Assembly: GCA_026686845.1 (NCBI GenBank)
Contig: JAIVEN010000012.1
Span: 16,556,501 to 16,620,500, forward strand
Length of the DNA stretch: 64,000 bases
From: Adenanthera pavonina
Lineage: Eukaryota; Streptophyta; Magnoliopsida; Fabales; Fabaceae
Direction: 5' to 3'
The notes beneath the pieces were generated by a model that was given only the letters and a program-made list of their open reading frames with translations, was not told the DNA's origin and ran no database searches. Positions within the stretch are counted from its first letter, which is position 1; each line of letters begins with the position of its first letter. The position numbers and the translations under genes were made by a program. Below are positions 22,606 through 35,396 of this stretch, piece by piece.

Positions 22606-24114
22606 TGAAAGAAAGTAGTTTATACTCTACTCGGGAGAATATCATTGGTCCACATAAAAAATCTATTATTTATGAAAATAAAAAAATAATTGTACATCTT
22701 TGTCTTCCTCAATCAATTCGTTACTGTGTGATCCCTTTCCTAGATCCAAGTCATAATTGAGACCACACAGGTTTCGCTTTTCTGCTCGAGTCAGAGTGTT
22801 ACAATTAAGAAGACAGGAATATTTTGATGGTAATTACTTTAGTATTCTTCTACTAAAATATTGTATAATTATTATTTTAAATGGTGTTTTAATACTACTT
22901 AATTAATTATTAATTAATTAATATCATTTAAAAAACATATCACGTTATGTGTTTGCATTTTAAGAAATTTGAGCAATGAGTTGAAATATTTATAATTTGT
23001 AAATTATGCAGTTTGATATAAATTTTATATTTTAAATTGATATTAATTATTATTTGTTATTATAAATTAACCATATTATACTAAACATTTTAAATTTTAA
23101 TTTTTTTCTAATTTTAAGCACAATAGTCAAATTTTTTTATTTTTATTGTTATTTTTTGCATCAGTAGAATTTGAATACTGACACCCTACACCCACCCATA
23201 CTTATCACTTGAGGTAGTTATTATTTTTATTATTATTATTGTTATTATTAGAAATTAATATATTGATTTTGAAGATAAAATTTTTCAACAGAAAATCAAA
23301 TCACATTTCAGAAATTTTAAATTACATATGCTATCTAAATTTTAATATTTCAAAAATGTTGATGTTGTGACTTGTGAGTCCAATATATATATATATATAT
23401 ATTCCATTCGGTCTATATTAAAAGCGTAAAAAGATTTTCAGCTAATTTACATTTTTTTAGAAAAATTAGTTATAAATCTCAAACTTCTAAAAAGAATTTC
23501 AATATCTCACTTTTAATCTTATTAATTACTAAGTTCTACTTTTTTTTTTCCAAATTATGAAATATAATAAATTAATAGGGGTAAAAAAATAAATTATTAT
23601 TAAAAGTTAACACAATAACTTATATTCTAGACCAATTAAAGGTTCTAGAAGATCCATTATATGAACGGAATGGAGTATATTTTGAAATGCTACTCTATTT
23701 TGTCCAATCTTATAAGTTAAATGGGCAAAAAAGAATCAATATATATATATATATTAAGATATATGCAAAATTTCACTGTTAATTAGTTATACAAAATTTC
23801 ACTATAAGAAGTAAGTGTGTGTGTGAGAGAGAGAGAGCATATAAATTATAGGAGGTATGAATTTTGGATTACTATTCATATTAGATAATTTTGTCTAGTC
23901 CCATAAGTTCACTTGGTAGAAAAAAAAAATAGTTATGAATATTACATCTCATCTTAAACTTCCATGGAAACCATCTTTGATTTTAACTAACTACTTCAAT
24001 TGATTTGATCACCACTACCTTGGAAAGAACCGATAAAGCACATTTGGATGTCTATTTCTCTTGCAGATAACCTTCCAAAATGTTGATCATATGTGTACAA
24101 AATAGAGACACTTA
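22606..24114. other. Intergenic, AT-rich with microsatellites
   Basis: No gene seen. Simple repeats: TTATTATTA near 23218-23252, (AT)n near 23382-23402, (AT)n near 23740-23754, and GTGTGTGT followed by GAGAGAGA at 23814-23840. Confidence 0.6.
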
Positions 24115-24812
24115 TGCTTTGCTTGGCATGGGTGAAAAGTAGGGAGAAAAATTGAGGAGAAAACTATTTTCTCTCTTATTTGGCTATGGAGAGAAAATTG
24201 AAGGGGAGAGAAAATTGTGGAAAAAATAATGTGTGGGTCCCACATGATTCACCCCCCCCCAAACTTTTCTCTCTCAAAATAGAGAAATTTTGGAGAGAAA
24301 ACTCTCTTTCCAAAAGTACCCACCAATTTTTTTTTTCACTTTTCTGCTATCATTTTGCGCTTCTTCTCCATCTGGCTTCGCTTCTTATTGTTCCTCCCAT
24401 CTTCCTCTCACTTTCTTTCAAAGCTCAAAAAAACAAATTATATTATTTAATTTGTTATAAATTATATTCTAAAAATAATCAATTGGACAAATAGACTTTT
24501 TATTATTTAATTTCCAAAAAAATTAATTTAAATTAGTTAAAGTATGTCAAACATATATATTTTTAATATATATATATATATATAAGTTACATGTAAATTG
24601 ATTTATAGTATATTGTTGTAATTTGTATATAATTCTTCACCCAACCAAATTAGAAAATTCTTTGTCAATGTTCAACCTCTCCTCCACACTGGCATTTGAG
24701 TTATTCACTTATCATCATTTTCATGACACGAATTTTCCTCCAAAGATCGTAAGATATTCCCCCATTTTTTTAATTTATTGTCATCATAGAACAATAAATT
24801 GACACTCTCTAT

Positions 24813-26472
24813 TGTTAGATTAGCTGGCTTCCCAAGAGGGGGGTGAATTAAGAAACTTGAAAATTTTCTGCAAAAAATCAAGAAGGTGAAGAAAGCAATA
24901 TATGATGATAAAACAAAGTATAAACAAATAACTGAAAAGGTGACAGTAAAGAGAAGAAGACTCAGAAAATTTATCCTGGTTCGGTCTCTCCACTTGACCT
25001 ACGTTCAGTCCCTAAGTCACCACTTGAGATTTTTCACTATTCTGCAAGAATTCAGTGGGCTTCTTGCAAATATCTCAGTATAAGGATGTTGCTCTGTTTC
25101 TAGAGCTTCACCCAATCACTCTATGCACTCTTACAAAGTGCTTCTCAATCCCTTGTGATATCCCCTCACAAGAAAATCTATCTTCCAGATGAAGATAAGA
25201 TTGTTTACAAAAATTAAACTCTCTTAAATAGAGTGAATAGGAAAGTTTGAGTACAAATATTGAAGTGAAAGAGTAAGAAACTTTGAGTAGAAGATTTGGC
25301 AGAGTTTCAGTATATACAATGTTAAAATTATTACCCACAACTTCAAATGATGTTATATTTATAGATTTAGGTCTCAAATATCCATTAGAGACAAAATCTA
25401 TCTGTTGGAGAAGTTATCCAGCGGTTACTCTGAAAAACTATCCGTTAACCAACTGCATTTAATGCTTCTGACATACTGAAATTTGAATTTCGGTTGGTCA
25501 ACAGACGAATTTCAAAGAAACCGAAGGTTAACAGCTTCAACGTTGAATGCCCGAAGTTCGTCTGTCATGAAGTGAAATTCGAATTTTGAAGTTTGGAAAA
25601 TGTTTCAGTGTTGTGATATACAAATTTTCAAGTAGAAATTTTTTCTGTTAAGTGTGAACAGTATTTTCAATTTGTTACAGTGCCTTCAAAATTCGAATTT
25701 TGGAATCCCAAAATTCGTCTGTCCGTAACTGGTTTACAAGGCTCAGTAGTTCATATAGTTCAAAATTCGAATTTTTAAAGGGCAAAGTTCGTCTGTCAGA
25801 GAGACCTCTTTTTAGACTAACTTCAAAATTCGAATTTATAAATACTGTCATTCGTATGTCAACATACCATTCTAACAGACTCACAAGTTTAGTTTCTGAA
25901 ATTCAAATTTTCATGTTCAAAGTTCGTCTGTCAGTGAGCAACTTTGAAACTCAATCTAAACTTGGTTTCAGATGAACTTTTACACAATTTCAAACGAATT
26001 TCTTTAGTTTTCATAAGTTTCATTTTGTCTGAAATTCAAATTTTCAAAACTCAAAGTTTGCCTGTTGCTTAAACCTCCTTTCAGACATTTATCAAAATTC
26101 AAATTTTCCCAAGTCAAAATTCGTCTGTGAGAGAACCATCTCCTTAGACGTATTTAGTTTAAACACGAAATTCGAATTTCTAAAGTCAAAATTCGAATTT
26201 CCAAGATTACAGTTTAATATAAACCTTTCAAACTTCGTCTGTTGGTGGGTGTTTTTCAAATATTTCATGATTTAACATAGAATCAAGGTTTTAAAACATT
26301 TTTTTACCAAATCAAAGTCTTTTACTTAAATAAAACACTACTAAACAACCTACATCTATTCTTGCACAGATTCTTTAGAATTTCTTCACTTGAATTCTTT
26401 TGGGCACCTTTGATATTTTTATTCCATGCTCTTGAGGGTTGGTTTGGAATCATCAAAACTCTGGATTCAACA
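24813..26472 (+). mobile_element. Solo LTR of the same family as 17406-18733 (1660 bp)
   Basis: Starts TGTTAGATTAGCTGG and ends ATCATCAAAACTCTGGATTCAACA. The 5-bp flanks TCTAT (24808-24812) and TCAAT (26473-26477) differ at one base. It carries the family core CCAAGAGGGGGGTGAATT and ATTTATCCTGGTTCGG. No internal coding region, so a solo LTR. It lies inside the TIR element. Confidence 0.7.
25540..26250. repeat. Imperfect array of TTCGAA palindromes and TTCGTCTGTC motifs in the solo LTR
   Basis: AATTCGAATTT alternates with TTCGTCTGTC-like words near 25557, 25718, 25787, 25851, 25922, 26120 and 26237, at spacings of roughly 65-160 bp. The other copy (17406-18733) has weaker forms, such as TTCGTCAGTCAG near 18160. 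The array accounts for much of the greater length of this LTR. Confidence 0.65.
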
Positions 26473-27085
26473 TCAATATCATATATTCCCCTAAAAGAAA
26501 TAGAATTAATGATAAATACAGTGAAGAACTAAGTTTTTTTGTTTTTTCAATTAATAATGAGAGGACAAAGCCTCAAAATAAAGTTATATGGTAAAACAAA
26601 TTTTGTTTCCCTTGTCTTTATTATGTTGTATTGCTTCTTAATGTAATGTTATGTTGTTTCTTAAAGAAAAATATCTATATTGTTTTTAGATCTAAATATT
26701 AATATGTTATTTATTTTTAATTTTAGCATTATTTTAAAATTTTTGAAATCAATGTATAAAAAATGATTTTAAAAAGATTGGATAAAATAATTTCAATTTA
26801 AGATTAAAATTAAAATTACATTTGAATTTTATTTATCAATATGATATGGAAATTATGTAAATAATATTGTAGAATAACTAATTTTATTATATATAAATAT
26901 ATTCCTAAAAATAATAAGGGTATTATTGTCAATGTAAAATTAATTACTTTTTTCTTCTTCTTGTTTTCTTCTGTTCAGTTAATCATATGAAGAGAAAATC
27001 ACTCTCCCTTACTTTTCTTTTCTCTCCATTTTCTCTTCCCTCATTTTCTCTCATCCTTGTTTTCTCTCCTTAACCAAACGGATGG

Positions 27086-28640
27086 TTAATTTTAACTATC
27101 AATATCTAATAGGTATATTTTCTTTCCATTATAGAGTTTGAAAAACTAGCTACATTATTTATGACTTGTTAATCATATAGCTTAATATAAATTTTATTAA
27201 ATATACTGATATTAATATCATCTATATCAATTATAAAATTTAAAAAAAATTATTATTCATAGATAATAAACAATATAATCCGTGCAAATGGACGGTTCAA
27301 AGGCCAGTAAATCCCTATAATTTGGTTCCCATGACAGACAAAACACACATGGGTCTCTGTACCTCTTGTACGTACTACAATTATTATAAGGATGTACTCC
27401 CCTTTTTTAGTGTATTATTGAGGGTTAAAAATGTTCTTTACAAGGATTTTAAGTTTGAACTATAAAAAATTAAAGGCACAGTTGGTTTTTGGTGTCAAAA
27501 AATCAATATATTTGGTTTTATGTATCATAGTTTTTTTTATTTTGAAAGAAAACAAAATTGCAATTGAAAAAAATTGATTCTCAACTGAAAAAATTTAAGT
27601 TTCAATTGGAAAATTTCGAGTTCCATCTCTAAAAGTTTGAGTTTGACCAAAAAAAACTATGGTATCAAAAACTAAATATCTTAATTTTTTGGCACCAAAA
27701 ACCAATTGTCCCAAAATTCAATTTTAAAATTTTAATTCCATATACAATTGGAATTTTAACCTCCCAAAACGATGATCATGTGAGTATGAAATGCGCATAT
27801 TTAATTTTTACTAGTAACTCCCTGTAATTTGATTCCTACCTACCCTCCTATGAGAACGAACGAGGCACACATTTCGATCTTTCGTAGTTACCAAATGTGA
27901 CCAGTTTTATTGTAAATTAAAAATATTAATTATGAGAATGAAAATTTCAACTATTGAAAAATAAAATTTTAATATATATATATATAATTAATAACACTTT
28001 TAAGAAAGTAAAATACTAATGAAAATTGATTCAAGTGATTCCATATATGTTGTTCTTATGTATGATTTTGGATTCAAGTGTCATGAAGGGGGAAAATTAT
28101 TATTAAGAAATTTTATAGCCCTGTAATTAACCAAATTCTAATTAGTTGAAATTTAATGTAATTTTAAAATATCCATTAAAATATAAAAAAGAATAGGCAT
28201 AAATAAGGGTGAAAATAAGTTAGGGATCTATAGATAGCTTATATCCTAATCCTTTTAGCAACAAGACCAAACTCAAACCCATAACCTATCTTTTTTAAGT
28301 AAATAGACTTATCCTTACATTAAACTTGGCCTGTAGACTTGTTAGGTTAATTTGCTTAAATTATATAAAATATAACTTTTATATATATTATATATTTATA
28401 TATCATATAATATAATCTATATTAAATATGTTTTCAAATAGACTATGAGCCAAGTCAAAGCTTTTAAAAAGCACAAGTTTGAGCATTAAAATAAAAAAAA
28501 CAAAAGCTTTACATCGACCAATAGATTAAATTTTAGATTTTATACCAACAATATATGGGGCTGATGTGTTTAGCTATAGCGTGACACGACCTGCCCTTTT
28601 TCTATCCCATGCACCAGCTTTTAAGAAAGCAAAAGACATG
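27086..28640. other. Intergenic, no gene seen
   Basis: AT-rich; fragments such as 27470-27720 look like an inverted-repeat element (GGCACAGTTGGTTTTTGGTG against CACCAAAAACCAATTGTCCC), perhaps a small MITE of about 245 bp near 27476-27712. Confidence 0.4.
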
Positions 28641-28644
28641 TTGG

Positions 28645-30062
28645 TACCTGTTACAAAAATATTTTCTAGGTAGGATCTTCATTTCAAAATTTAGTATATT
28701 TTCAAAGTGAAACTTTGGTTGGAAAATATTTGTTTTATTAGATTTTATTTTTTTTTATCTCATATTATAAGATAAAAAGAGGAATTTTATATATATTAAA
28801 AAATATTTATTATATTCTTAATTTTTTAAAAAAAATTTCAGTTTTACCCCTATCAATTCCACTTTTTTCATTAAATATAACATAAGTTATAACATTAATA
28901 ATATAATAAATAAAGAATAAAAATGACAAATCACTAGTGCCTAGTAACAAAAATATTTTTTAAGTAGAATCTTCATTTGAAAATTTAGTAAATTTTTAAA
29001 TGAAACTTTGGTTGAAAAATATTTGTTTTACTAGGTTTTATTTCTTCTGTCATATATTATAAGATAATAAGAGGGGTTTTATGTATATTAAAAAATATTT
29101 ATTACATTCTTAAATTTTTAAAAAAATTTAATTTTACCCCATTAATTTCACTTTTTCTATTAAATATAGTACAAATTATAGTACTAATAATATGATAAAT
29201 GGAGAATAAAAATGACAAATTACTAGTACCCAACAACAAAAATATTTTCTAACTAGGATCTTCATTTGAAAATGTAGTAAATTTTTAAGTGAAACTCTGG
29301 TTGGACAATATTTGTTTTATTAGGTTTTACTCTTTCTATCTTATATTATAAGATAATAAAAGGAGTTTTATGTATATTAAAAAATATTTATTATATTCTT
29401 AAACTTTTAAAAAAGTTTTTCAATTTTACCCTAATTAATTTCACTTCTTTTATTAAATATAATACAAGTTACAATAGTAATTACATAATAAATGAGAAAA
29501 AAAATAATAAATTACCGGTACCTAGTAACAAAAATATTTTCTAAGTAGGACCTTAAAGTGAAACTCTAGTTGGAAAATATTTGTTTTATCACGTTTTACT
29601 CCTTCCATCTCATATTATAGGATAATAACAGGAATTTTACGTATATTAAAAAATATTTATTATATTCTTAAGTTTTTTAAAAAAATTCAATTTTACCCTT
29701 ATTAAATTCACTCATTTCATTAAATATAACACAATTTACAATACTAATAATATAATAAATGAGAAAAAATGATAAATAACTAATAGCTAGTAACAAAAAT
29801 ATTTTCTAAGTATGATCTTCACTTGAAAATTTACTAAATTTTCAAGTGAAACTCTAGTTGAAAAATATTTGTTTTACTAGGTTCTACTTCTTCTATTTCA
29901 TATTATAAGATAATAAGAGAGATTTCATGTAAATTAAAAAATATTTATTACATTCTTAAATTTAAAAAATAAATTTGATTTGATTTTTATTAATTTTACT
30001 ATTTCATTAAATATAGCACAAATTATAATAGTAATAATATAATAAATAAAAAATAAAAACAA
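28645..30062. repeat. Five tandem units of about 290 bp
   Basis: Each unit begins with CAAAAATATTTTCTAAGTAG followed by GATCTTCATTTGAAAATTTAG. Starts are near 28652, 28947, 29237, 29528 and 29794, giving periods of about 295, 290, 291 and 266. Each also contains CATATTATAAGATAATAAGAG and a TTAAAAAATATTTATTA block. The fourth unit has a short deletion. There is no coding capacity. Confidence 0.85.
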
Positions 30063-30079
30063 TAAATTATTATATATTA

Positions 30080-30343
30080 CTCCCTCTTGTCCTTAATATA
30101 AGATCATTTTAACTGAATCATGCAGATTCAGAATTGTAATTAAAACTAATTAACTACCTCGCTTTCTCTTAAAATCCTAATATTTTTTCAAAACTACCCT
30201 TATTTAATCTCTTTCTCTTTCTCTTTGAATACATTAAATAGGGGCATTTTTTGGAAATGCATATTAAATACTACCTCATATATTGTAAAGGATCTTATAT
30301 TTAGGATCAGGGCAAAAGATCCTACATATAGGACCGGAGAGAG
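30080..30343. mobile_element. Stowaway (Tc1/mariner-type) MITE
   Basis: Ends CTCCCTCTTGTCCTTAATATA and the reverse complement CTCTCTCCGGTCCTATATGTA pair as terminal inverted repeats. TA dinucleotides at 30078-30079 and 30344-30345 are the expected target duplication. Length is 264 bp, usual for Stowaway. It ends about 440 bp before the MIPS start codon. Confidence 0.82.
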
Positions 30344-30345
30344 TA

Positions 30346-30780
30346 GTATCTTATAATATATAGACCATGATAATATATAGACCATGGGAGTACCTTCTCT
30401 AGTTTCCTTTCCTAATCCTGTGTCATTTTTCCTGCATTCGGACCTCGCGTTGGAGCAGTTTTTGTTGTCAAAAAGCTCCATTTAAAAATTCTGGCAAAAA
30501 GGAAAAACTTAATTAAATATTTTTTTTCTTTTTCTAGAAGGAGGTCTCCCATAAAATTTACTAACATCGATTTCACAACATCCAGAGAAAAGAAGAAAGC
30601 GAAAATGCCTAAACTTCACTCAGCTCGTGCCATGTGTCTAACATCAGTTCACGATTTCTCTATTTATAGAGCCTGCGTGAGCCTCATCAAGCTGCACCGC
30701 TAGTTCTCGAAACCACAGAGAAGAAAAAGAACAGAGAGCATATTAGTTCAAGGTTTTCTTGTTCTTCTTCTTCTCCAAAA
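30346..30780 (+). promoter_or_regulatory. MIPS promoter and 5' untranslated region
   Basis: A TATA-like TATTTATA lies at 30661-30668. Transcription would start near 30695, giving a leader of roughly 85 bases rich in TTCTTC before the ATG at 30781. The promoter is short on the left because the Stowaway MITE ends at 30343. Confidence 0.55.
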
Positions 30781-33275
30781 ATGTTCATTGAGAGTTTCAA
30801 GGTCGAGAGTCCTAATGTGAGGTACACAGGCTCCGAGATTCAGTCTGTGTACAACTACGAAACCACCGAGCTCGTCCACGAGAACCGAAATGGCATCTAC
30901 CAGTGGATTGTCAAGCCCAAAACTGTCAAATACGAATTCATAACCAACACCCACGTCCCGAAATTAGGGTTCGTTCTTCCATACTTTATCTCATTTTGTG
31001 TCATTTTCTTTGATTCGAAGATCCGTATTGTGATTTTCTATGATTCGATCGGTTATATTTCGTTTTGTGTTTGTTGATATGTTGATCTTTAGGGTAATGC
31101 TTGTTGGTTGGGGTGGAAACAACGGTTCGACTCTCACCGGTGGTGTTATTGCGAACCGAGAGTAAGCTTCATCTCGTTCGGTCTATTTGGAACTGAATTT
31201 TTATATGGAAGAAATTATTATTAATAATTATATTTTGGGTCCGTTGTGTAAATAGGGGTATTTCATGGGCTACGAAGGACAAAATTCAACAAGCCAATTA
31301 CTTTGGCTCCTTAACCCAGGCATCAGCCATCAGAGTGGGGTCCTTCAAAGGCGAGGAAATTTATGCCCCGTTCAAAAGCCTCCTTCCTATGGTTTGCCGT
31401 TCTATACAAGAAATCTGCATGTTTGAAATGGAATTTGAGACGGAAATTTTTTAGTATACAGTAAAATGGTGGTTCAACATGTGTGTTTTATGATGAAGGT
31501 GAGTTTTATGATAATCTATATGCAGGTGAACCCAGACGACATGGTGTTTGGAGGATGGGATATTAGTGACATGAATCTGGCTGATGCCATGGCAAGGGCT
31601 AAGGTGTTTGACATTGATCTGCAAAAGCAGCTTAGACCCTACATGGAATCCATGGTTCCACTCCCTGGAATCTATGATCCGGATTTCATAGCTGCCAACC
31701 AAGGTGATCGAGCCAACAATGTCATTAAGGGCACCAAGAAAGAGCAAGTCCAACAAATCATTAAAGACATAAAGTAATTGCAATACTTTTCTTTTTTTTT
31801 CCGAGTTTAGAAACTGCAATACTTGTACCTTTTTCAGTTAAGACACTTACTGAAATTAATGGTCACTTTAATGATATGAAGGGAGTTTAAGGAAGCCAAC
31901 AAGGTGGACAAGGTGGTTGTGCTTTGGACTGCCAACACAGAGAGGTACAGTAATGTGGTTGTGGGGCTGAACGATACCATCGAAAACCTCTTGGCTGCTT
32001 TGGACAGGAATGAATCTGAGATTTCTCCTTCCACCTTGTTTGCTATAGCTTGTGTTCTAGAAAATGTTCCTTTCATTAATGGAAGCCCTCAGAACACTTT
32101 TGTCCCAGGTAAATGTGGTTTGCTAACTTATATTTGCAGCTAATTGGCTTTTTAAAATATGAATCAAGTTTGTGGACTTTGCTTATGTTCTCATCAGGCC
32201 TGATTGACTTGGCCATCAAGAGAAACAGTTTGATTGGTGGTGATGACTTCAAGAGTGGTCAGACCAAAATGAAATCTGTGTTGGTGGACTTCCTTGTGGG
32301 GGCTGGTATCAAGGTGAATCAAGACCATTCAATTTGTGAAGTTTTTTTTTTTTTTAAAGCTAAACCAGAGCATGCTAATTTTGTCTGGCAAAGAAGATTT
32401 ACTGATTTCAAATGTGTTGATGATGAGTGACAGCCAACCTCCATTGTGAGTTACAACCATCTGGGAAACAATGATGGGATGAATCTCTCAGCTCCACAAA
32501 CCTTCCGCTCCAAGGAAATCTCCAAGAGCAACGTTGTTGATGATATGGTCAACAGCAACGCCATCCTCTACGAACCCGGCGAGCATCCTGACCATGTCGT
32601 CGTTATTAAGGTAACTTGTGCTTTTGCTTAACATTTCTCGCACTATCTCTCTGTTCCTGTCTGCTTTCATACTTAATTCTCTGTTTTCTTTGACTTTTGT
32701 AGTATGTGCCATATGTGGGAGACAGCAAGAGAGCGATGGATGAGTACACTTCAGAGATATTCATGGGCGGAAAGAACACCATCGTGATGCATAACACATG
32801 TGAGGATTCCCTATTGGCTGCTCCTATCATCTTGGACTTGGTCCTTCTTGCTGAGCTTAGCACTCGAATCCAGTTCAAAGCTGAAGGAGAGGTTTGTATG
32901 CCTTAACAATATCATTTTTTAGTGTTCAAACATTTCAATTATATCCAGAGCATCGAATTCACTATGGGTTTTGCAGGGCAAGTTTCACTCGTTCCACCCT
33001 GTTGCAGCCATCCTCAGTTACCTCACCAAGGCTCCTCTGGTGAGTCTATATAGCTTTGTTCAATTTAGTTCATGTATGCACTGCCTAGCTTCTCCATAAA
33101 ATACAAATTGTAGTTAAAAGGGATTAATGAATGGTTTGTGGCATCAATATATCAGGTTCCACCTGGTACGCCGGTGGTTAATGCATTGTCAAAGCAGCGA
33201 GCTATGCTGGAAAACATCATGAGGGCTTGTGTTGGATTGGCCCCGGAGAACAACATGATTCTGGAGTACAAGTGA
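30781..33275 (+). CDS. MIPS: Inositol-3-phosphate synthase (myo-inositol-1-phosphate synthase)
   Basis: NAD-dependent enzyme that converts glucose 6-phosphate to myo-inositol 3-phosphate, the first step of inositol, phytate and phosphoinositide synthesis; mainly cytosolic. Ten exons join without breaks: 30781-30968, 31093-31161, 31256-31391, 31526-31773, 31882-32108, 32198-32313, 32434-32610, 32703-32891, 32977-33039, 33156-33275, total 1533 nt or 510 aa, the usual plant length. All introns are GT-AG. Family motifs in order: GWGGNNGS (residues 68-75, NAD-binding), LWTANTERY (228-236), [11 protein letters not shown] (280-290), [10 protein letters not shown] (334-343), and [16 protein letters not shown] just after exon 8 begins. 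The protein starts [10 protein letters not shown], the normal plant start. No sign of damage. Confidence 0.97.
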
Positions 33276-34199
33276 AAGACGGATTGACCCTTTATTTCCC
33301 TTATGAACATGTAATTGTGATGAATTCACTTGTGTAATATTTGGCAAATGTGTATGTTTCGGCTGTACCTTTTTTAGTTTGGCATGGACTGCTCCTCCTG
33401 TGTTGCTTGCCCTGTTTTCTGCTTTTTCTAAATTAAGAGCAGGCAATCTCAAGTGTTTTGAGTAGATGAAAATATGTGAATGTTTTAAATATTTCTAGCA
33501 CTTCTTTGCTGATTGGTTTCTTTTGTTTCTTAATTAAAGTTGGGAAATCGGAATTTTGCTTCTGTAAGGCACACTGATATGTGAATTATGAAGGAAACGG
33601 TGCATGTCAGTGGTTCTGCTCTCTGCAAAGGGCCATAAGCGTTCTCTAATAACTCTGTTTTTCTCAAAGAAAGGCTATGAGCCTCAAAAGAAATACTAAT
33701 TACTGATTACAAAAAATTATGAGTGAGACAAAGTCTGTCATCAATAGGGTCACCCTAAGGACCATGTAATCCCATTGAATATGGTGGACTTCCCCGGCTA
33801 GCCAATCAGTGTAATAGTTGGCTTTTTCTGAAACGGTAGTTCAAAGGTACTTGTTCTGCATTAAGTAGTGCTTTCTTTCTCTTATAACCTATAAATTCAA
33901 ATAACACAACATATTCTGCAAATTCAAAAGTATTATAATGTACAGTGATGAAATCAACAAATATATTTTAGAAACTTGTGACCCACTAAATCACACAGTG
34001 AAGAAACGAAGAAACACAAAATTTCAGAAAAGAGGTATTTATGTGTTTTTCTTAATTATTTGTTGCAATACATTGAAGAAATTTTGGACTAAAAAATGAT
34101 CTAATTAAAGGAACATTAGTTGAGTGAGACAACATGAGTTTTAGGATTTTTTCTGCGACTATCTAGAAAATTCTATTGAGACAAGCAAAATTTTATTTA
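33276..34199. other. MIPS 3' untranslated region and intergenic sequence
   Basis: The first 150-300 bases are likely 3' UTR (T-rich, TGTGTAATATTTGG and TGTATGTTTC words); no canonical AATAAA is obvious. Beyond about 33560 no gene or element is recognised. Confidence 0.45.
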
Positions 34200-34390
34200 A
34201 TCAACGAGTGCATAGTTTAGTTGGTAAATAACTACACCAATTTAACCGATAGTCACAAGTTCAAATTTTGATTATACAGTTATATTAAATATTCATTGAA
34301 AAAGTTTTACTGTCATTGTAATCCTATCTGATTCAACTCGAATTCATTTAAAACTATCATTACCCAATACGGGGTAATTTGATTGAAAAA
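34200..34390 (+). mobile_element. tRNA-derived SINE (approximate ends)
   Basis: A polymerase III A box TAGTTTAGTTGG (34213-34224, full match to TRGYNNARNNGG) is followed 45 bp later by a B box AGTTCAAATTT (34258-34268, close to GGTTCRANTCC). The tRNA cloverleaf is not complete and a longer unrelated body follows, so this is a SINE head rather than a tRNA gene. A clear target duplication was not found. Confidence 0.55.
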
Positions 34391-35396
34391 GATATGGTCG
34401 ACTTTATTTTATTTTTTCTAAAGATATTGACAATCAACCAACCCTATGATTTATACCGCATAAAAAGCAATTTTGCTTATATAAATTAATAACGTTTAGC
34501 TTTACTCTATGTGGAGAAATAAGAAAGAAAAAACAAAAGAAGGAAACAATAATGCGAAGGAGAGAGGGTGGGGTCTAAATGTTTGAGGTAAGGGAGGGAA
34601 GGAGGAATTGATGGCGAAGAAGTTGGTGGGGTTACGGATGTGTCTGGTCTGAGAGGAAGCGTTTGGAAACAAGGATTACACTGAATGCCAAAAGGGAGCA
34701 AATTTCCAAATGACTTTATTCCAAGTTTTCATTTTGGAGTGTCTACTTTTTCGGAGGAATGGGAAATGTGTGGTCACAAATTGGGAAGTTGAGATTCCGT
34801 TGTTTTGTGCAGTGTGCGGATGCTGCAGGCCGGGGAACTCCATGTTCACACATACATTGTATTATTATATGTACGTTTCTCATCAGTTCTCTTAACTTGT
34901 TGCTGCTTCCTTACATTTGGACCGCACAATCTCCTTTCTTTTACATTTTTTTAAACATGGAATCTAAAAAAGTGAATCAAACTATGAATGACTGAATAAT
35001 GTGTTATATTCTTTAAATACTTGGATTAGAACTTGCCACATAAAAGGGTCATATCTAATTCAATCTAAATTAATTTAAATTTTAATAAATCTTTTAGTTA
35101 AAATGGATAGGTGAGAGTATTAGACACATAAAAATAATATTGTAGCATATTAAAATATACTACAATAGAACACCTAGAGGAAGCTGATCCAGACAAAATG
35201 GTTTATGAATAGTAATATAGTTACTTATTTGACTATTACTTTTTTAGCTTTGCGTTCTATCATTTTGTGATTTTTAGTTGTTTTCTTAGTGTTCATTTAA
35301 TTCCCAAGGGTCCCACCTAGTATGGCATTTTTTTTTTGGGCTGAAAACTAGTTTGGCATTTGAATCAAGTAAAAATTTTGAAAGGTAAATTAAAAA
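34391..35396. other. Intergenic, no gene seen
   Basis: Contains short overlapping open frames (for example 34710-34995) with no recognisable domain and no splice or promoter support. Confidence 0.45.

Larger units (their letters stand above)
24115..27085. mobile_element. TIR element split by a solo LTR (approximate ends)
   Basis: The left side (24118-24220: TTTGCTTGG..., GGGAGAAAAATTGAGGAGAAA) is the inverted counterpart of the right side (26990-27080: TTTTCTCTCCTTAACCAAACG, with CTCTCCATTTTCTC inside). The arms are imperfect and GAGAAAA-rich, so exact ends and target duplication are not fixed. With the LTR at 24813-26472 removed the element is about 1.3 kb. No transposase seen. Confidence 0.45.

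Noticed and set aside
24180..24494. Open frame of 104 codons on the plus strand
   Set aside because: It lies in the GAGAAAA-rich arm of a TIR element, with no domain and no homologous look.
30200..30481. Minus-strand frame before MIPS
   Set aside because: It spans the Stowaway MITE and its flank with no domain; chance open frame.
34213..34268. Possible tRNA gene
   Set aside because: A and B boxes are present but acceptor and anticodon stems do not form; a SINE head explains it better. The same holds for 56473-56527.
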